64,000 nucleotides of DNA. Source: Pseudoalteromonas luteoviolacea S2607 (lineage in GTDB: Bacteria > Pseudomonadota > Gammaproteobacteria > Enterobacterales > Alteromonadaceae). Position numbers and translations under genes: made by a program. The notes beneath the pieces were generated by a model. It saw only the letters and a program-made list of their open reading frames with translations, was not told the origin of the DNA and ran no database searches. The DNA is taken from assembly GCF_001625575.1 (NCBI RefSeq), contig NZ_AUXV01000067.1:248001-312000 (forward strand), given 5' to 3'. This document shows positions 17,372-26,508 of this stretch, one piece after another (position 1 is the first letter of the stretch; every line of letters begins with the position of its first letter).

Positions 17372-18208
17372 ATGCTCAGTTATAGACATTCTTTCCACGC
17401 TGGTAACCCAGCTGACGTTATAAAGCACCTAGTTTTGGCTGAAGTGCTCTCTTACATGTCCCGTAAGGACAAGCCTTTTGACTATATTGATACCCACTCG
17501 GGTGCTGGACTATTTGAGCTTGCCTCAAACGATGCTCAAAAAACGCAGGAATTTGCCGATGGGATTGGCAAGTTAATGAATTACAGTGGCGGTAACGAAG
17601 CTATTCTGCGTTATGTAGACATGGTACGAGGTTTTAATAAAAACAAACTCGCGTTTTACCCCGGATCGCCTAAAGTGGCTGAACAGTATCTAAGAAAACA
17701 AGATAAAGGGTGGTTTTTTGAGCTTCATCCACAAGACTTACCTATGTTGCAAAAGAATACCGAACATAAACGCTCTTTGCGTGTCAAAGGAGAAGATGGC
17801 TTTAAAGGTTTAATCGGACTCGTTCCGCCTTTATCAAGGCGTGCTGTGGTATTGATGGATCCCCCTTACGAAATAAAGACAGATTATCAAAAAGCAGTTA
17901 ACACTATTATAAAGGCACACAAAAGCTTTACGTCAGGCACTTATATGATCTGGTATCCTGTGGTTGACAGAATGCGCATCGACCAAATGGAAGAGGCGCT
18001 CAAAGCATCAGGGATCAGAAATATTCAGTTGTTTGAGCTGGCTACGTCAGCAGATACTGAAGAGCGTGGAATGACAGCATCAGGCATGATCGTGATCAAC
18101 CCTCCGTATGTACTGAAGCAAACAATGGCGGATGTTTTACCTGAATTGGTTAAAGAACTGGCTGAATCAGACGGCTTCTTTCGATGCGAAGAGTTAGTGT
18201 CTGAGTAA
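17372..18208 (+). CDS. rlmJ: 23S rRNA adenine-2030 N6-methyltransferase RlmJ
   Basis: A 278-residue SAM-dependent enzyme that methylates A2030 of 23S rRNA. The characteristic start MLSYRHSFHAGNPADVIKH, the block DTHSGAGLF and the catalytic motif MDPPYE (about 166-171) all match RlmJ (YhiR). It is divergent from the zapA group and stands alone, with about 200 bases of gene-free sequence after it. Confidence 0.95.
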   Translation: MLSYRHSFHAGNPADVIKHLVLAEVLSYMSRKDKPFDYIDTHSGAGLFELASNDAQKTQEFADGIGKLMNYSGGNEAILRYVDMVRGFNKNKLAFYPGSPKVAEQYLRKQDKGWFFELHPQDLPMLQKNTEHKRSLRVKGEDGFKGLIGLVPPLSRRAVVLMDPPYEIKTDYQKAVNTIIKAHKSFTSGTYMIWYPVVDRMRIDQMEEALKASGIRNIQLFELATSADTEERGMTASGMIVINPPYVLKQTMADVLPELVKELAESDGFFRCEELVSE

Positions 18209-18409
18209 CCTCAGACGCGAATAAGTTAACTTGTAAAACCGCCTGTTTAGGATAAGTGATACAAGTTGTCTTCAGTGCTACAGAATAAACCTAGGCTAAA
18301 AACTCAATCTGGTTTATGTTGTCTAGGTATTTTATTTGCTCCACAGAGCAACTTCTCATATGCTGAAGTTATGGAAGCCACTTATGCGTGCACAGAGTGA
18401 AGGATGTTA

Positions 18410-19681
18410 ATGAGTAGCGAAACAGCCAAGGTAAAGAACAACGCCGTTCAGTATATTGCCCGTCAAGCGATTTTAAACGGTGAGCAACAAGTGCATGCTT
18501 ACGAGTTATTGTACCGGGATTCACACAACAATGTCTTTCCAAGTGGTGTGAGCGATGGACTCGCAACGGGGCGACTCTTTTTTAATTCCTTGCTGTTTAT
18601 TGGCTTAGATAGGCTGGCAGCGGGATCACTTGCCTTTGTTAATTTCTCAGACGAAACTTTAATACAAGAACTCCCTAAATTATTGAGTCCGCAGGGCTTA
18701 GTTGTTGAAATAGTCGAACGCTCAAAAGACATTGAGAGCTTGACCAAAACAGTGAGCAAACTCGCTCAAGTCGGGTATCGATTTGCATTAGATGACTATG
18801 ATGGTGACCCTCGCTGGGAGCCATTACTTGAGGCGGTGGACTTTGTAAAAATTGAAGTTGAATTGCCAATTATTAAAACCACGATGATGGTCAAAAAGTT
18901 AAAAAGGCAATATCCCCGTCTCAAAGTGGTGGTTGAACGCATTGAGACACTAGAGCAGTTTAACTTTATCCGCAGTGCGGGCGCTGATTATTTTCAAGGC
19001 TTCTTTTTTGCTAAACCAGAAATGCTCAACCATGGCAACGTTGAACCTTCTAAAATGGCGGTGTTTGACCTGTTACGTTGTACGGCAAAAAAATCTTTGT
19101 GTTTTAAAGAAGTACAAGCGCGCGTTGCAAAAGATCTAAGCTTAACGGCAAGGGTTCTGAAACTTGCTAACGCCAAAGCCGGTGAAGAGCGCATTGAAAT
19201 ACGCTCAATTTCTCAGGCGGTGATCTATCTTGGTGAAGATGCCATTCGCCAGTTTGTAAAAGTGCTCGCCTTGAGTGAATTGGGCGCAGACAAACCTACT
19301 GAGCTGACTAAATTGGGTCTTAATCGGGCCAAGTTCTTAGAATTGTTTTTAGAACCCGGTGGGGAAGAAATGGCCGAACAGGGCTATTTGATTGGTTTGA
19401 TGTCGGTGCTAGATGCTATCTTAGACGTTGAGTTGTCGGTTATCGTTGATGAGTTTTCACTTGACCCTAATTTAAGTAGTGCGCTATTAAATTATAAAGG
19501 CTTAATCGGTGGGGCTCTGCGCCTTGCGATAGAAGTTGAACGTAATAATCTAACTGAGGCTGAATTAATCCTTAATGCGATACGACCAGCAACTGAAGTG
19601 CAAGTGTTGTTTGAGTTGATTATTCAAAGTCGTGCGTATGGGGATGAAATGTTCGCAGTCGCCAGAGAAATAGACGAGTAA
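18410..19681 (+). CDS. EAL-HDOD signalling protein (CdgJ/YuxH-like)
   Basis: A 423-residue protein with an N-terminal EAL domain (about 12-200) and a C-terminal HDOD domain (about 205-400). The EAL motif reads YELLYR, and most metal and substrate positions are kept: Asn in VNFSD, Glu in VEIVE, the paired Asp in LDDYDGD, Lys in VKIEVE, Glu in VVERIE and Gln in YFQGFF. It may thus degrade c-di-GMP or only bind it. Vibrio CdgJ, of the same layout, affects motility and biofilm. The ATG at 18410 has AGGA 5 bases before it; the ATG at 18404 overlaps that site. The stop lies in a hairpin. Confidence 0.87.
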   Translation: MSSETAKVKNNAVQYIARQAILNGEQQVHAYELLYRDSHNNVFPSGVSDGLATGRLFFNSLLFIGLDRLAAGSLAFVNFSDETLIQELPKLLSPQGLVVEIVERSKDIESLTKTVSKLAQVGYRFALDDYDGDPRWEPLLEAVDFVKIEVELPIIKTTMMVKKLKRQYPRLKVVVERIETLEQFNFIRSAGADYFQGFFFAKPEMLNHGNVEPSKMAVFDLLRCTAKKSLCFKEVQARVAKDLSLTARVLKLANAKAGEERIEIRSISQAVIYLGEDAIRQFVKVLALSELGADKPTELTKLGLNRAKFLELFLEPGGEEMAEQGYLIGLMSVLDAILDVELSVIVDEFSLDPNLSSALLNYKGLIGGALRLAIEVERNNLTEAELILNAIRPATEVQVLFELIIQSRAYGDEMFAVAREIDE

Positions 19682-19692
19682 AACTCGTCTAT
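19670..19692. terminator. hairpin over the EAL-HDOD stop codon, facing ppx
   Basis: A perfect 9-bp stem (ATAGACGAG / CTCGTCTAT) with a TAAAA loop contains the stop codon. It lies 20 bases from the ppx stop, so it may serve both convergent genes. No long T-tract follows. Confidence 0.5.
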
Positions 19693-19712
19693 GTGACCGT
19701 GATTATAATTGG

Positions 19713-21212
19713 CTAAATGAGCGCTTCACTCGCGTGAATAGTTAAATTCACATCCAGTGATTTCCAGTAATGCTGTTCTTGCTCCAAATCAGCTGAAAAT
19801 AAGGAATGTTCTTCTAGCCACGCTTCTTCAAACTGCAAGATGACTTCGTTGGCTAAAATTCTCATTTCGTGCTTTGGCACTTGTGTCTTTTGTCGTTTTT
19901 GATGAAATAAAATGGCCAGCCTTAACAACGCCAGCAAACGTGCAAATCGTGATTGAGAATCCGGCTCTACCAATTCATTGAGATCGTGTGATTTTATCTT
20001 TTTACGATGAAAGCGGATCAGCGCACCTAACTGTTGCTGTTGATCTTGTGTAAAGCCGGGAAGTTGGCTATTCATCACTATGTACGCGCTGTGTTTGTGG
20101 ATCCCCGAAGAGTTAATCGCGATACCGACCTCATGCAGATATACAGCCCATTTTAAAAGTTCTAGATCTCCTTTTTCTAATTGCCATGCTAATTTAGCAA
20201 CCTTGAAAAAATGTGTCAGCGTTTGACAAATATGTTTGGCATGTTGCGCATCTACAGTGTACTGCTCTGCAAACGAGTCTATGGTACGTGTGCGAATATC
20301 AAACTCTTCATTTTGTGCTAACTCGTGGAGCAGACCCTCACGCAGCGAGTAATCGCAGTACTCCAGCTTTTCGATGCCTAGTTGATTGAAAGCGGCGATT
20401 AAAATAGCCAGTCCACCAGCAATACTGGATTTACGCTCATCGGGCAGAGCTTTGATGGATATATTGCTCAATTCTCCTGCCGAAATTAGATGACCTTGAA
20501 TATCTCGTAGCGAGTCAAGGGTAAGGATTTTGGTTTGAAACAGCTCATCGTTAATGGCGCTTAGCGTTTTAATTGTACCCGAAGTTCCTAAGCAGGATTG
20601 CCAGCCAGTTTTTTGGTAGATAGACGTAATTGGTTCAATATTTTGTTCGGCGTGAATAATGGCTTTTTTAAACCGTTTTTCGGTGAGCTTAGCATCACAA
20701 AAAAACAGTTTACTCATGGTTACACAGCCAATATTCCTGCTAGTGAGCAGTTTGTGTGATTGATGCTTTCCTATGATTACTTCAGTACTGCCACCACCAA
20801 TATCAACAACTAGGCGGTTGCTGTCGTCATGCACGTAGTTGGCGACTCCCTGATAGATTAATCGCGCCTCTTCTTGCCCAGAAATAACATTTATTTTATA
20901 GGGGAATACAGTTTTAGCTTGTTTGATAAAGTGGCGTAAGTTTTTACAACTTCGTAATGTGTAAGTTGCTGCTACTTCGACATTATTTTTATCAAAATCG
21001 GCAAGCGTAGCGGCAAATTGTTTAAGCACATGAAGCGCTCTTTCTATCGCCTCATCATCTAACATGTAGTTTTCATCTAACCCTGCTGCGAGATAGACGC
21101 GATGCTTTTCTTTGTGCAGCAATTGCAACCTGCCATCGACCTCCCTTGCTACCACTAAATGAAAACTGTTGGAGCCTAAATCTACGGCAGCAAAAGAGGG
21201 GTATTTTGTCAT
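19713..21212 (-). CDS. ppx: exopolyphosphatase Ppx/GppA
   Basis: A 499-residue cytosolic enzyme that releases phosphate from the end of polyphosphate chains; related enzymes also cleave pppGpp. The ASKHA-type phosphate loops are seen in FAAVDLGSNSFHLVV (7-21) and LVVDIGGGSTEVIIG (about 135-149), the catalytic Glu lies in SGQEEARLIYQG, and an HD-like C-terminal domain holds YLHEVGI and HSAYIV. It starts one base after the ppk stop, so it is coupled to the gene for polyphosphate synthesis. Confidence 0.93.
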   Translation of the reverse strand: MTKYPSFAAVDLGSNSFHLVVAREVDGRLQLLHKEKHRVYLAAGLDENYMLDDEAIERALHVLKQFAATLADFDKNNVEVAATYTLRSCKNLRHFIKQAKTVFPYKINVISGQEEARLIYQGVANYVHDDSNRLVVDIGGGSTEVIIGKHQSHKLLTSRNIGCVTMSKLFFCDAKLTEKRFKKAIIHAEQNIEPITSIYQKTGWQSCLGTSGTIKTLSAINDELFQTKILTLDSLRDIQGHLISAGELSNISIKALPDERKSSIAGGLAILIAAFNQLGIEKLEYCDYSLREGLLHELAQNEEFDIRTRTIDSFAEQYTVDAQHAKHICQTLTHFFKVAKLAWQLEKGDLELLKWAVYLHEVGIAINSSGIHKHSAYIVMNSQLPGFTQDQQQQLGALIRFHRKKIKSHDLNELVEPDSQSRFARLLALLRLAILFHQKRQKTQVPKHEMRILANEVILQFEEAWLEEHSLFSADLEQEQHYWKSLDVNLTIHASEALI

Positions 21213-21213
21213 A

Positions 21214-23301
21214 TCAAGTCCTACTACTTTCCCATTTCTTTATGTGATCATAAATGGCGATCTGTGAACGGATCTTCTTTTTATTGCCCCGGTTCACATA
21301 GTTATTTTTCTGCTCACTATCAATAAGTCGTGCCTTTACACGGTCTCGGAATTGTAGTTCCAATGTGTCAATGATCAACTGTTTTAAGGTATCTTCATAA
21401 ATTGGGACGCCGACTTCAACGCGGTGATCTAAGTTGCGTGTCATCCAATCAGCTGATGAGATAAACACTTTCGGATCGCCAGCATTTTCAAACACCATGA
21501 CTCTTGGGTGCTCTAAAAACCTATCTACAATACTAATTACACGTATGTTTTCACTGAAGCGCGGTAAGCCAGGGACTAAAGCGCACATGCCACGAATGAT
21601 CATGCGAATTTTGACCCCCGCACGTGCAGCTAAGTACAGTTTATCAATTAACTCTTTGTCTACTAGGTTATTGACTTTGACAGTGATCCTAGCAACTTTC
21701 CCCGTTGTTGCATTGGTCACCTCTTGATCTATCAAAGCGTAGATTTTCTCACGAGCATTGAGTGGTGAAATCATTAAGTGTTTAAAGTTGAACGGCCTGT
21801 AGCTGGTCTCAATAAACTTAAAAACATCATCGCACTCGTTACAAATCTCAGGGTGCTTAGTGAACAAACTAAAGTCGGTATAAATGCGCGCTGTTTTTTC
21901 GTGAAAGTTACCCGTTCCCACGTGAGCATACTTGACGATTTTGCCTTTTTCTTTGCGATGAATAACGCATAGTTTGCTGTGTACTTTCAGTGCGGGCAAG
22001 CCAACCATGACCTTAATACCATACTCACTGAGCGTTTTCGCCCACTCAATATTGTTTTGCTCATCGAATCGGGCTTTAAGCTCGACCATAACTGTGACCT
22101 TTTTGCCATTTTTAGCGGCATTGATCAGTGATGCAATGAGTTGTGAGCGGCTGGCAACGCGGTAAATGTTGATCTTAATTTGCGTAACTTTGGGGTCGAA
22201 AGCTGCCTGACGCACATATTCCAACATGTGATTAAACGTATGGTAGGGGTAATAAAGCAGGATGTCTTGCTCTGAAATGGCCTTAAATACGCTGTCGTGC
22301 TGGTCGAATGCCGAGCTCTTGAGTGGTGGTAGTGGTTTGTTTTCTAGATAGCCTCTACCAACATTGGGAAAAGCGATGAAATCTCGAAAGTTTCTGTAAC
22401 TACCGCCTGGGATCAAAGCATCTTGATGAGTCACCCCCAAACGTTTTTTCATCACTTTCATGATGCTTTCTGGCATTGCTTCGTCGTATGTGAGCCTTAC
22501 GGGCTTTGCATATAAACGTTGCTTAAGGCCCTTTGACATTTTGTCTAATAAACCCTCTTCAAGCTCATCATCTAGGTTGTATTCCGCATCACGAGTGAGC
22601 TTTATTTCATAACCTTCGATGTCCTCAAAAGATAAGAAATTACTGAATACGTCACGCAGGTAAAACTTCACCACATCATCTAATAGCATGAGCGTTTTTT
22701 GTCGCCGCGTTCTCTCTGGCGGCAAAATAACAAACCGCTCAAGTCTATCGGTTGGCAATTCCAGCAACGCATGATGGTGCTTATCATGTTCACTGCTCAT
22801 CTCAACAAATAGGTATGTCATGGTGTCGTTGATAAGATCGGAATAATCTTTATTTTCTGTCAGCAGAATGGGTGACAAGTACTGTAAAACTTGATCGTTA
22901 AAATAATCTCTAAGCCAGAGTTGATGAAATTCAGATAACTCATCAGGTTGTTTGACATGGATATTATGTGCGTTTAAATCACTAAAAATTTGTTTGTGGA
23001 TGTGGTTAAACTTTTTACCTAATGACAGTACTTTCTTTTGTATCTGATTAAGGAGTGCTTCATTCTCTTCAAAGTTCGCATCCGGTAAATTGCTCAGTAA
23101 GATCCGACGTTTAACGTCTGCGACGCGCACACGGAAAAATTCATCTAGATTATTTGAGAAAATTCCCAAAAATCGAATACGTTCAATTATTGGGTTGTTT
23201 TTATCTTTCGCCTCTTGAAGGACGCGTTCATTAAATGAGAGCCAACTCAGTTCTTTAGCAAAAAAGCTGATTGCTTTCGGGTCACTAGATAATGCTTGCA
23301 T
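21214..23301 (-). CDS. ppk: polyphosphate kinase Ppk1
   Basis: A 695-residue enzyme that makes polyphosphate from ATP and also works in reverse. The N-terminal block AKELSWLSFNERVLQEA, the middle RIRFLGIFSNNLDEFFRVRV and the two phospholipase-D-like modules with catalytic His (LKVHSKLCVIHRK and HVGTGNFHEKTARIY) match Ppk1. A PhoB-type box lies about 50 bases before the start, so it is probably induced by phosphate starvation together with the pst operon nearby. ppx follows in the same transcript. Confidence 0.96.
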   Translation of the reverse strand: MQALSSDPKAISFFAKELSWLSFNERVLQEAKDKNNPIIERIRFLGIFSNNLDEFFRVRVADVKRRILLSNLPDANFEENEALLNQIQKKVLSLGKKFNHIHKQIFSDLNAHNIHVKQPDELSEFHQLWLRDYFNDQVLQYLSPILLTENKDYSDLINDTMTYLFVEMSSEHDKHHHALLELPTDRLERFVILPPERTRRQKTLMLLDDVVKFYLRDVFSNFLSFEDIEGYEIKLTRDAEYNLDDELEEGLLDKMSKGLKQRLYAKPVRLTYDEAMPESIMKVMKKRLGVTHQDALIPGGSYRNFRDFIAFPNVGRGYLENKPLPPLKSSAFDQHDSVFKAISEQDILLYYPYHTFNHMLEYVRQAAFDPKVTQIKINIYRVASRSQLIASLINAAKNGKKVTVMVELKARFDEQNNIEWAKTLSEYGIKVMVGLPALKVHSKLCVIHRKEKGKIVKYAHVGTGNFHEKTARIYTDFSLFTKHPEICNECDDVFKFIETSYRPFNFKHLMISPLNAREKIYALIDQEVTNATTGKVARITVKVNNLVDKELIDKLYLAARAGVKIRMIIRGMCALVPGLPRFSENIRVISIVDRFLEHPRVMVFENAGDPKVFISSADWMTRNLDHRVEVGVPIYEDTLKQLIIDTLELQFRDRVKARLIDSEQKNNYVNRGNKKKIRSQIAIYDHIKKWESSRT

Positions 23302-23348
23302 TTTTCATTCCGTCGTAACAGGTGCTTTTTCTAGGGTATGTCTACAAT

Positions 23349-23366
23349 GTGACACTTATATGACAT
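23349..23366 (-). promoter_or_regulatory. Pho box upstream of ppk
   Basis: On the minus strand TGTCAT and TGTCAC occur as direct repeats with an 11-base period (ATGTCATATAAGTGTCACAT), close to the PhoB consensus of two TGTCA-type repeats with an AT-rich middle. It lies 48-65 bases before the ppk ATG. No clear -10 is assigned. Confidence 0.7.
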
Positions 23367-23479
23367 TGGGTACAGCTAATGCGAATGTGCGAAGAGGTAG
23401 GATAATATGGCAGTGGTTCCTTACCTCTGCCATATGAGTTTATTGGATATTTGAAAGATTTCGTTGTTTGATATCAAGG

Positions 23480-23986
23480 TCAGTCTGGTTCGATATCTAC
23501 AATGAGATCACTGGTAATAGCTTCTAATGCGTCAACAACGTTTTCTTTGTGTGTACCTGGTGCCAAGCTCACTGTTGCAAATGCGCTAAATATCGGAACT
23601 CCCCAATTAGGTGCGCTTTGCTGTCTTGAATTTAGGTGCGTAATATTCGCACCTTTGTGGCGAATAACGCTCGATAGTTCTTGAATGATACCGGGGCGAT
23701 CATTGCCCGTAATAACTAGATTAAGTTTCTCTATCTTAAATTCTTTTTGGTCTTGTTCACCGTGTTCAATTCGGACCTCTAGCTCTGGTATTTCGTGAAG
23801 CGCATCTTGCAATGATTGTAAATGCTCTTCAGCAACTTCAACGAGTACAATACCCGCAAACTGACCTGCCAGATGACTTAGGTTACTGGTAGCCCAATTA
23901 CCATGGTGTTGCAAAATAGTGGCAGAAATTTGCTCTACGAGACCAGGTCGGTCCTTACCTATAAGTGTTAATACTAACTGCTTCAT
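23480..23986 (-). CDS. gcvR: GcvR-like protein with two ACT domains
   Basis: A 168-residue cytosolic regulator made of two ACT domains, each starting with the same pattern: LVLTLIGKDRPGLVEQIS (about 4-21) and LVITGNDRPGIIQELS (about 91-106). In E. coli GcvR binds glycine and holds back the activator GcvA of the glycine cleavage system. No gcvTHP genes are in the window. It is transcribed away from the pst operon, with about 270 bases between that hold the PhoB-type promoter. Confidence 0.82.
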   Translation of the reverse strand: MKQLVLTLIGKDRPGLVEQISATILQHHGNWATSNLSHLAGQFAGIVLVEVAEEHLQSLQDALHEIPELEVRIEHGEQDQKEFKIEKLNLVITGNDRPGIIQELSSVIRHKGANITHLNSRQQSAPNWGVPIFSAFATVSLAPGTHKENVVDALEAITSDLIVDIEPD

Positions 23987-24082
23987 ATCACATGTCTCTT
24001 ATTATTAATAATGCCTTTACGGCGGTGGTGGAAAAGCGAAATATCGCCTGTTAAGCCTAGTAAACATGGGCGAATTGTCCAA

Positions 24083-24214
24083 CAAGATGACAGTTGCTTT
24101 GTAAACAAATGCAAATGAAAACTAGCTGCATTCAAAAAACCTTTTGTTGTTAATGATAAAAGTTAAAAAAAGCAACAATTTCATCATGGGTCATGTAACA
24201 TAACTGTCATCTTG
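24083..24214. repeat. 13-bp inverted repeats between gcvR and pstC
   Basis: CAAGATGACAGTT (24083-24095) and AACTGTCATCTTG (24202-24214) are perfect inverted copies 106 bases apart. The right copy contains the second half of the pst Pho box; the left carries a lone TGTCAT on the opposite strand, pointing to gcvR. They may be two PhoB contact sites that loop or a secondary operator. Confidence 0.55.
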
Positions 24215-24226
24215 ATGAAATATAAT
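24194..24226 (+). promoter_or_regulatory. PhoB-type promoter of the pst operon
   Basis: TGTAAC (24194-24199) and TGTCAT (24205-24210) are direct repeats with an 11-base period, and a perfect TATAAT (24221-24226) follows 10 bases later. This is the classic Pho promoter layout, in which the box replaces the -35 element. The pstC ATG lies 32 bases after the -10. Confidence 0.85.
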
Positions 24227-24258
24227 GCGCCGCAACTTGATAATAAAAAGGTGTTTTG

Positions 24259-26493
24259 ATGACTTCCAATCCGCAAAAACCGTCCTTTAAAACGGATAGA
24301 AGCCGTCTCTTTAAAGACCGCTTTGCCCAATTCGGAATTACCTCGGGAGGGGTAATGGTTTTGGTTGCTTTGCTATTAATCTTCTTTTACTTGCTTTACG
24401 TTGTGCAGCCAATCTTCGAATCTGCGAGCGTGACCAAGCGTACTGATATTGCTTTACAAGACGATAAAACTTATTTCGGTATGGGTATGGAAGAACAAAC
24501 CGAAATTGCATATTTACTAGATAATAAAGGCCTAGTCGATTTTTATCAGATAAAAGGTCAAAACTCGGGTGACAAGCTAAATACACTGGCAGTTGACTTG
24601 GACGGTCAGGTGACAAGCTTCTCTCAAAGTGCCCCATTTCTGGGTATCTATGCGTATGGTTTGGACAACGGTCAAATTCAATTAGTAAAGCCAAGTTTTT
24701 TGATTTCTTTCCCTGGTAACCAGCGTGTTATGCAGCCGAGATTGAGCTACCCACTTGAAGGTGTTCAGTTGGAGGTGGATGATCAAGGGCAGGCAATTAA
24801 GCAGTTTGCATTTAGTCACTACGAAGACAAAACCGCAGTTGTTGCTCAAACCGCAGATAAACGTGTCGTTTTTGCTTCATTCAGTGCTGAAGAAAATATG
24901 TTCAGCGGCGAAATTGAATGGACGGTCGAGCGCAGTATCTTACCGATTGAGGGACGTGTTGATGATATGTTGATTTCCCCAGATACAACACGTGTATTCG
25001 TTCGTTCTGCAAATCAGATTTATGTGTTTGATACGCGTTTTGCTGATGATGTTAAGCAGTTCCAGTTACTAGCGGCTAACGAAGAGAACGCAAATCTAGT
25101 TAACATGAACTTACTGGCAGGTGCAAACTCGCTCATGCTCAGTAATGATAACGGCGAAGTATCTCAGTGGTTTGAAGTCAATACCGATGAGGGCCGTCAG
25201 TTTGCCAAAATTCGTTCATTCGAAAGCGTAAAAGGCGCACAAGTTGATATTTTCAGTGAATTCTATCGTCGTACTTTCTTTACCACGACAAATACGGGTG
25301 AACTAGGCCTTTACTATACCACCAGCGAAGCACACTTATGGCAAGGTAAAGTAGTCGATGGGGCTATCGAAAAGTTTGCTGTGTCTCCGCGTGCCAATGC
25401 GGCATTGCTTCTATCTGATAACACATTGAATGTTGTCGAACTACATAACGAGCACCCTGAAGTGACTTGGTCCGCACTTTGGCAGGAAGTGTGGTACGAA
25501 GGCTACCCTGAGCCTGCTTATATTTGGCAGTCAACATCTGCAAGTGATGACTTTGAGTCGAAATTCTCTTTGGTACCTATTTCATTTGGTACGATTAAAG
25601 CGGCGATGTATGCAATGCTATTTGCCGTACCAATTGCGCTTTCAGCTGCAATATACACAGCATACTTTATGTCGCCAGAACTACGCCGAGTGGTGAAGCC
25701 AACGGTTGAAATCATGGAAGCGCTGCCGACGGTAATACTGGGTTTCTTAGCGGGCCTTTGGCTTGCACCGCTTATCGAAGCGCATTTACCAGCCATTGTT
25801 GCGCTGCTGGTACTCTTACCGATAGCTATTATTGGTACCGCTTTTGGTTGGACTAAATTGCCTAAACAAATTCGTCACTTACTGCCGGATGGTTGGCACT
25901 CGGTACTACTTATCCCAGTGGTGTTAATCGTTGGTTGGTTGTCATTCGCAATTAGCGACAGTATTGAGGTATGGATGTTTGGTGGCAATGTGCGTCAATA
26001 CTTGACCAATGAACTTGGCTTAACGTTTGACCAACGTAACTCACTGGTCGTTGGTATTGCGATGGGTTTTGCGGTTATTCCGACTATTTTCTCTATCGCA
26101 GAAGATGCGGTATTCAGTGTACCAAAGCATCTATCAAACGGCTCACTGGCACTGGGTGCGACACAGTGGCAAACATTAGTACGAGTCGTATTGTTAACAG
26201 CAAGCCCAGGTATCTTCTCTGCCGTTATGATGGGATTGGGGCGTGCAGTGGGTGAAACCATGATTGTATTAATGGCGACAGGTAATACGCCGATTATGGA
26301 CTGGAGTATTTTCCAAGGTATGCGTACGTTAGCTGCAAACATTGCGGTTGAAATGCCAGAATCAGAAGTAGGTAGCTCACACTACCGGATCCTGTTCCTT
26401 GCTGCATTTGTACTGTTTATTTTTACATTTATCTTTAACACCGTCGCTGAGTTCGTTCGTCAGCAGCTGCGTGAAAAGTACAGCTCAATGTAA
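24259..26493 (+). CDS. pstC: phosphate ABC transporter permease PstC, enlarged
   Basis: One of the two inner-membrane channel subunits of the high-affinity phosphate importer. At 744 residues it is far longer than E. coli PstC (about 320). After a first helix (about 28-50) comes a periplasmic insert of about 380 residues with repeated beta-rich blocks (such as SPDTTRVFVRSANQIYVFD) that recall a beta-propeller. The permease core starts near 437, with the EAA loop LALGATQWQTLVRVVLLTASPG near 630-650. The ATG at 24259 is chosen over a TTG just before it; AAAAAGG precedes. It is first in pstC-pstA-pstB-phoU; no pstS is present. Confidence 0.93.
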   Translation: MTSNPQKPSFKTDRSRLFKDRFAQFGITSGGVMVLVALLLIFFYLLYVVQPIFESASVTKRTDIALQDDKTYFGMGMEEQTEIAYLLDNKGLVDFYQIKGQNSGDKLNTLAVDLDGQVTSFSQSAPFLGIYAYGLDNGQIQLVKPSFLISFPGNQRVMQPRLSYPLEGVQLEVDDQGQAIKQFAFSHYEDKTAVVAQTADKRVVFASFSAEENMFSGEIEWTVERSILPIEGRVDDMLISPDTTRVFVRSANQIYVFDTRFADDVKQFQLLAANEENANLVNMNLLAGANSLMLSNDNGEVSQWFEVNTDEGRQFAKIRSFESVKGAQVDIFSEFYRRTFFTTTNTGELGLYYTTSEAHLWQGKVVDGAIEKFAVSPRANAALLLSDNTLNVVELHNEHPEVTWSALWQEVWYEGYPEPAYIWQSTSASDDFESKFSLVPISFGTIKAAMYAMLFAVPIALSAAIYTAYFMSPELRRVVKPTVEIMEALPTVILGFLAGLWLAPLIEAHLPAIVALLVLLPIAIIGTAFGWTKLPKQIRHLLPDGWHSVLLIPVVLIVGWLSFAISDSIEVWMFGGNVRQYLTNELGLTFDQRNSLVVGIAMGFAVIPTIFSIAEDAVFSVPKHLSNGSLALGATQWQTLVRVVLLTASPGIFSAVMMGLGRAVGETMIVLMATGNTPIMDWSIFQGMRTLAANIAVEMPESEVGSSHYRILFLAAFVLFIFTFIFNTVAEFVRQQLREKYSSM

Positions 26494-26508
26494 TTGGAGA
26501 GAGATGAC

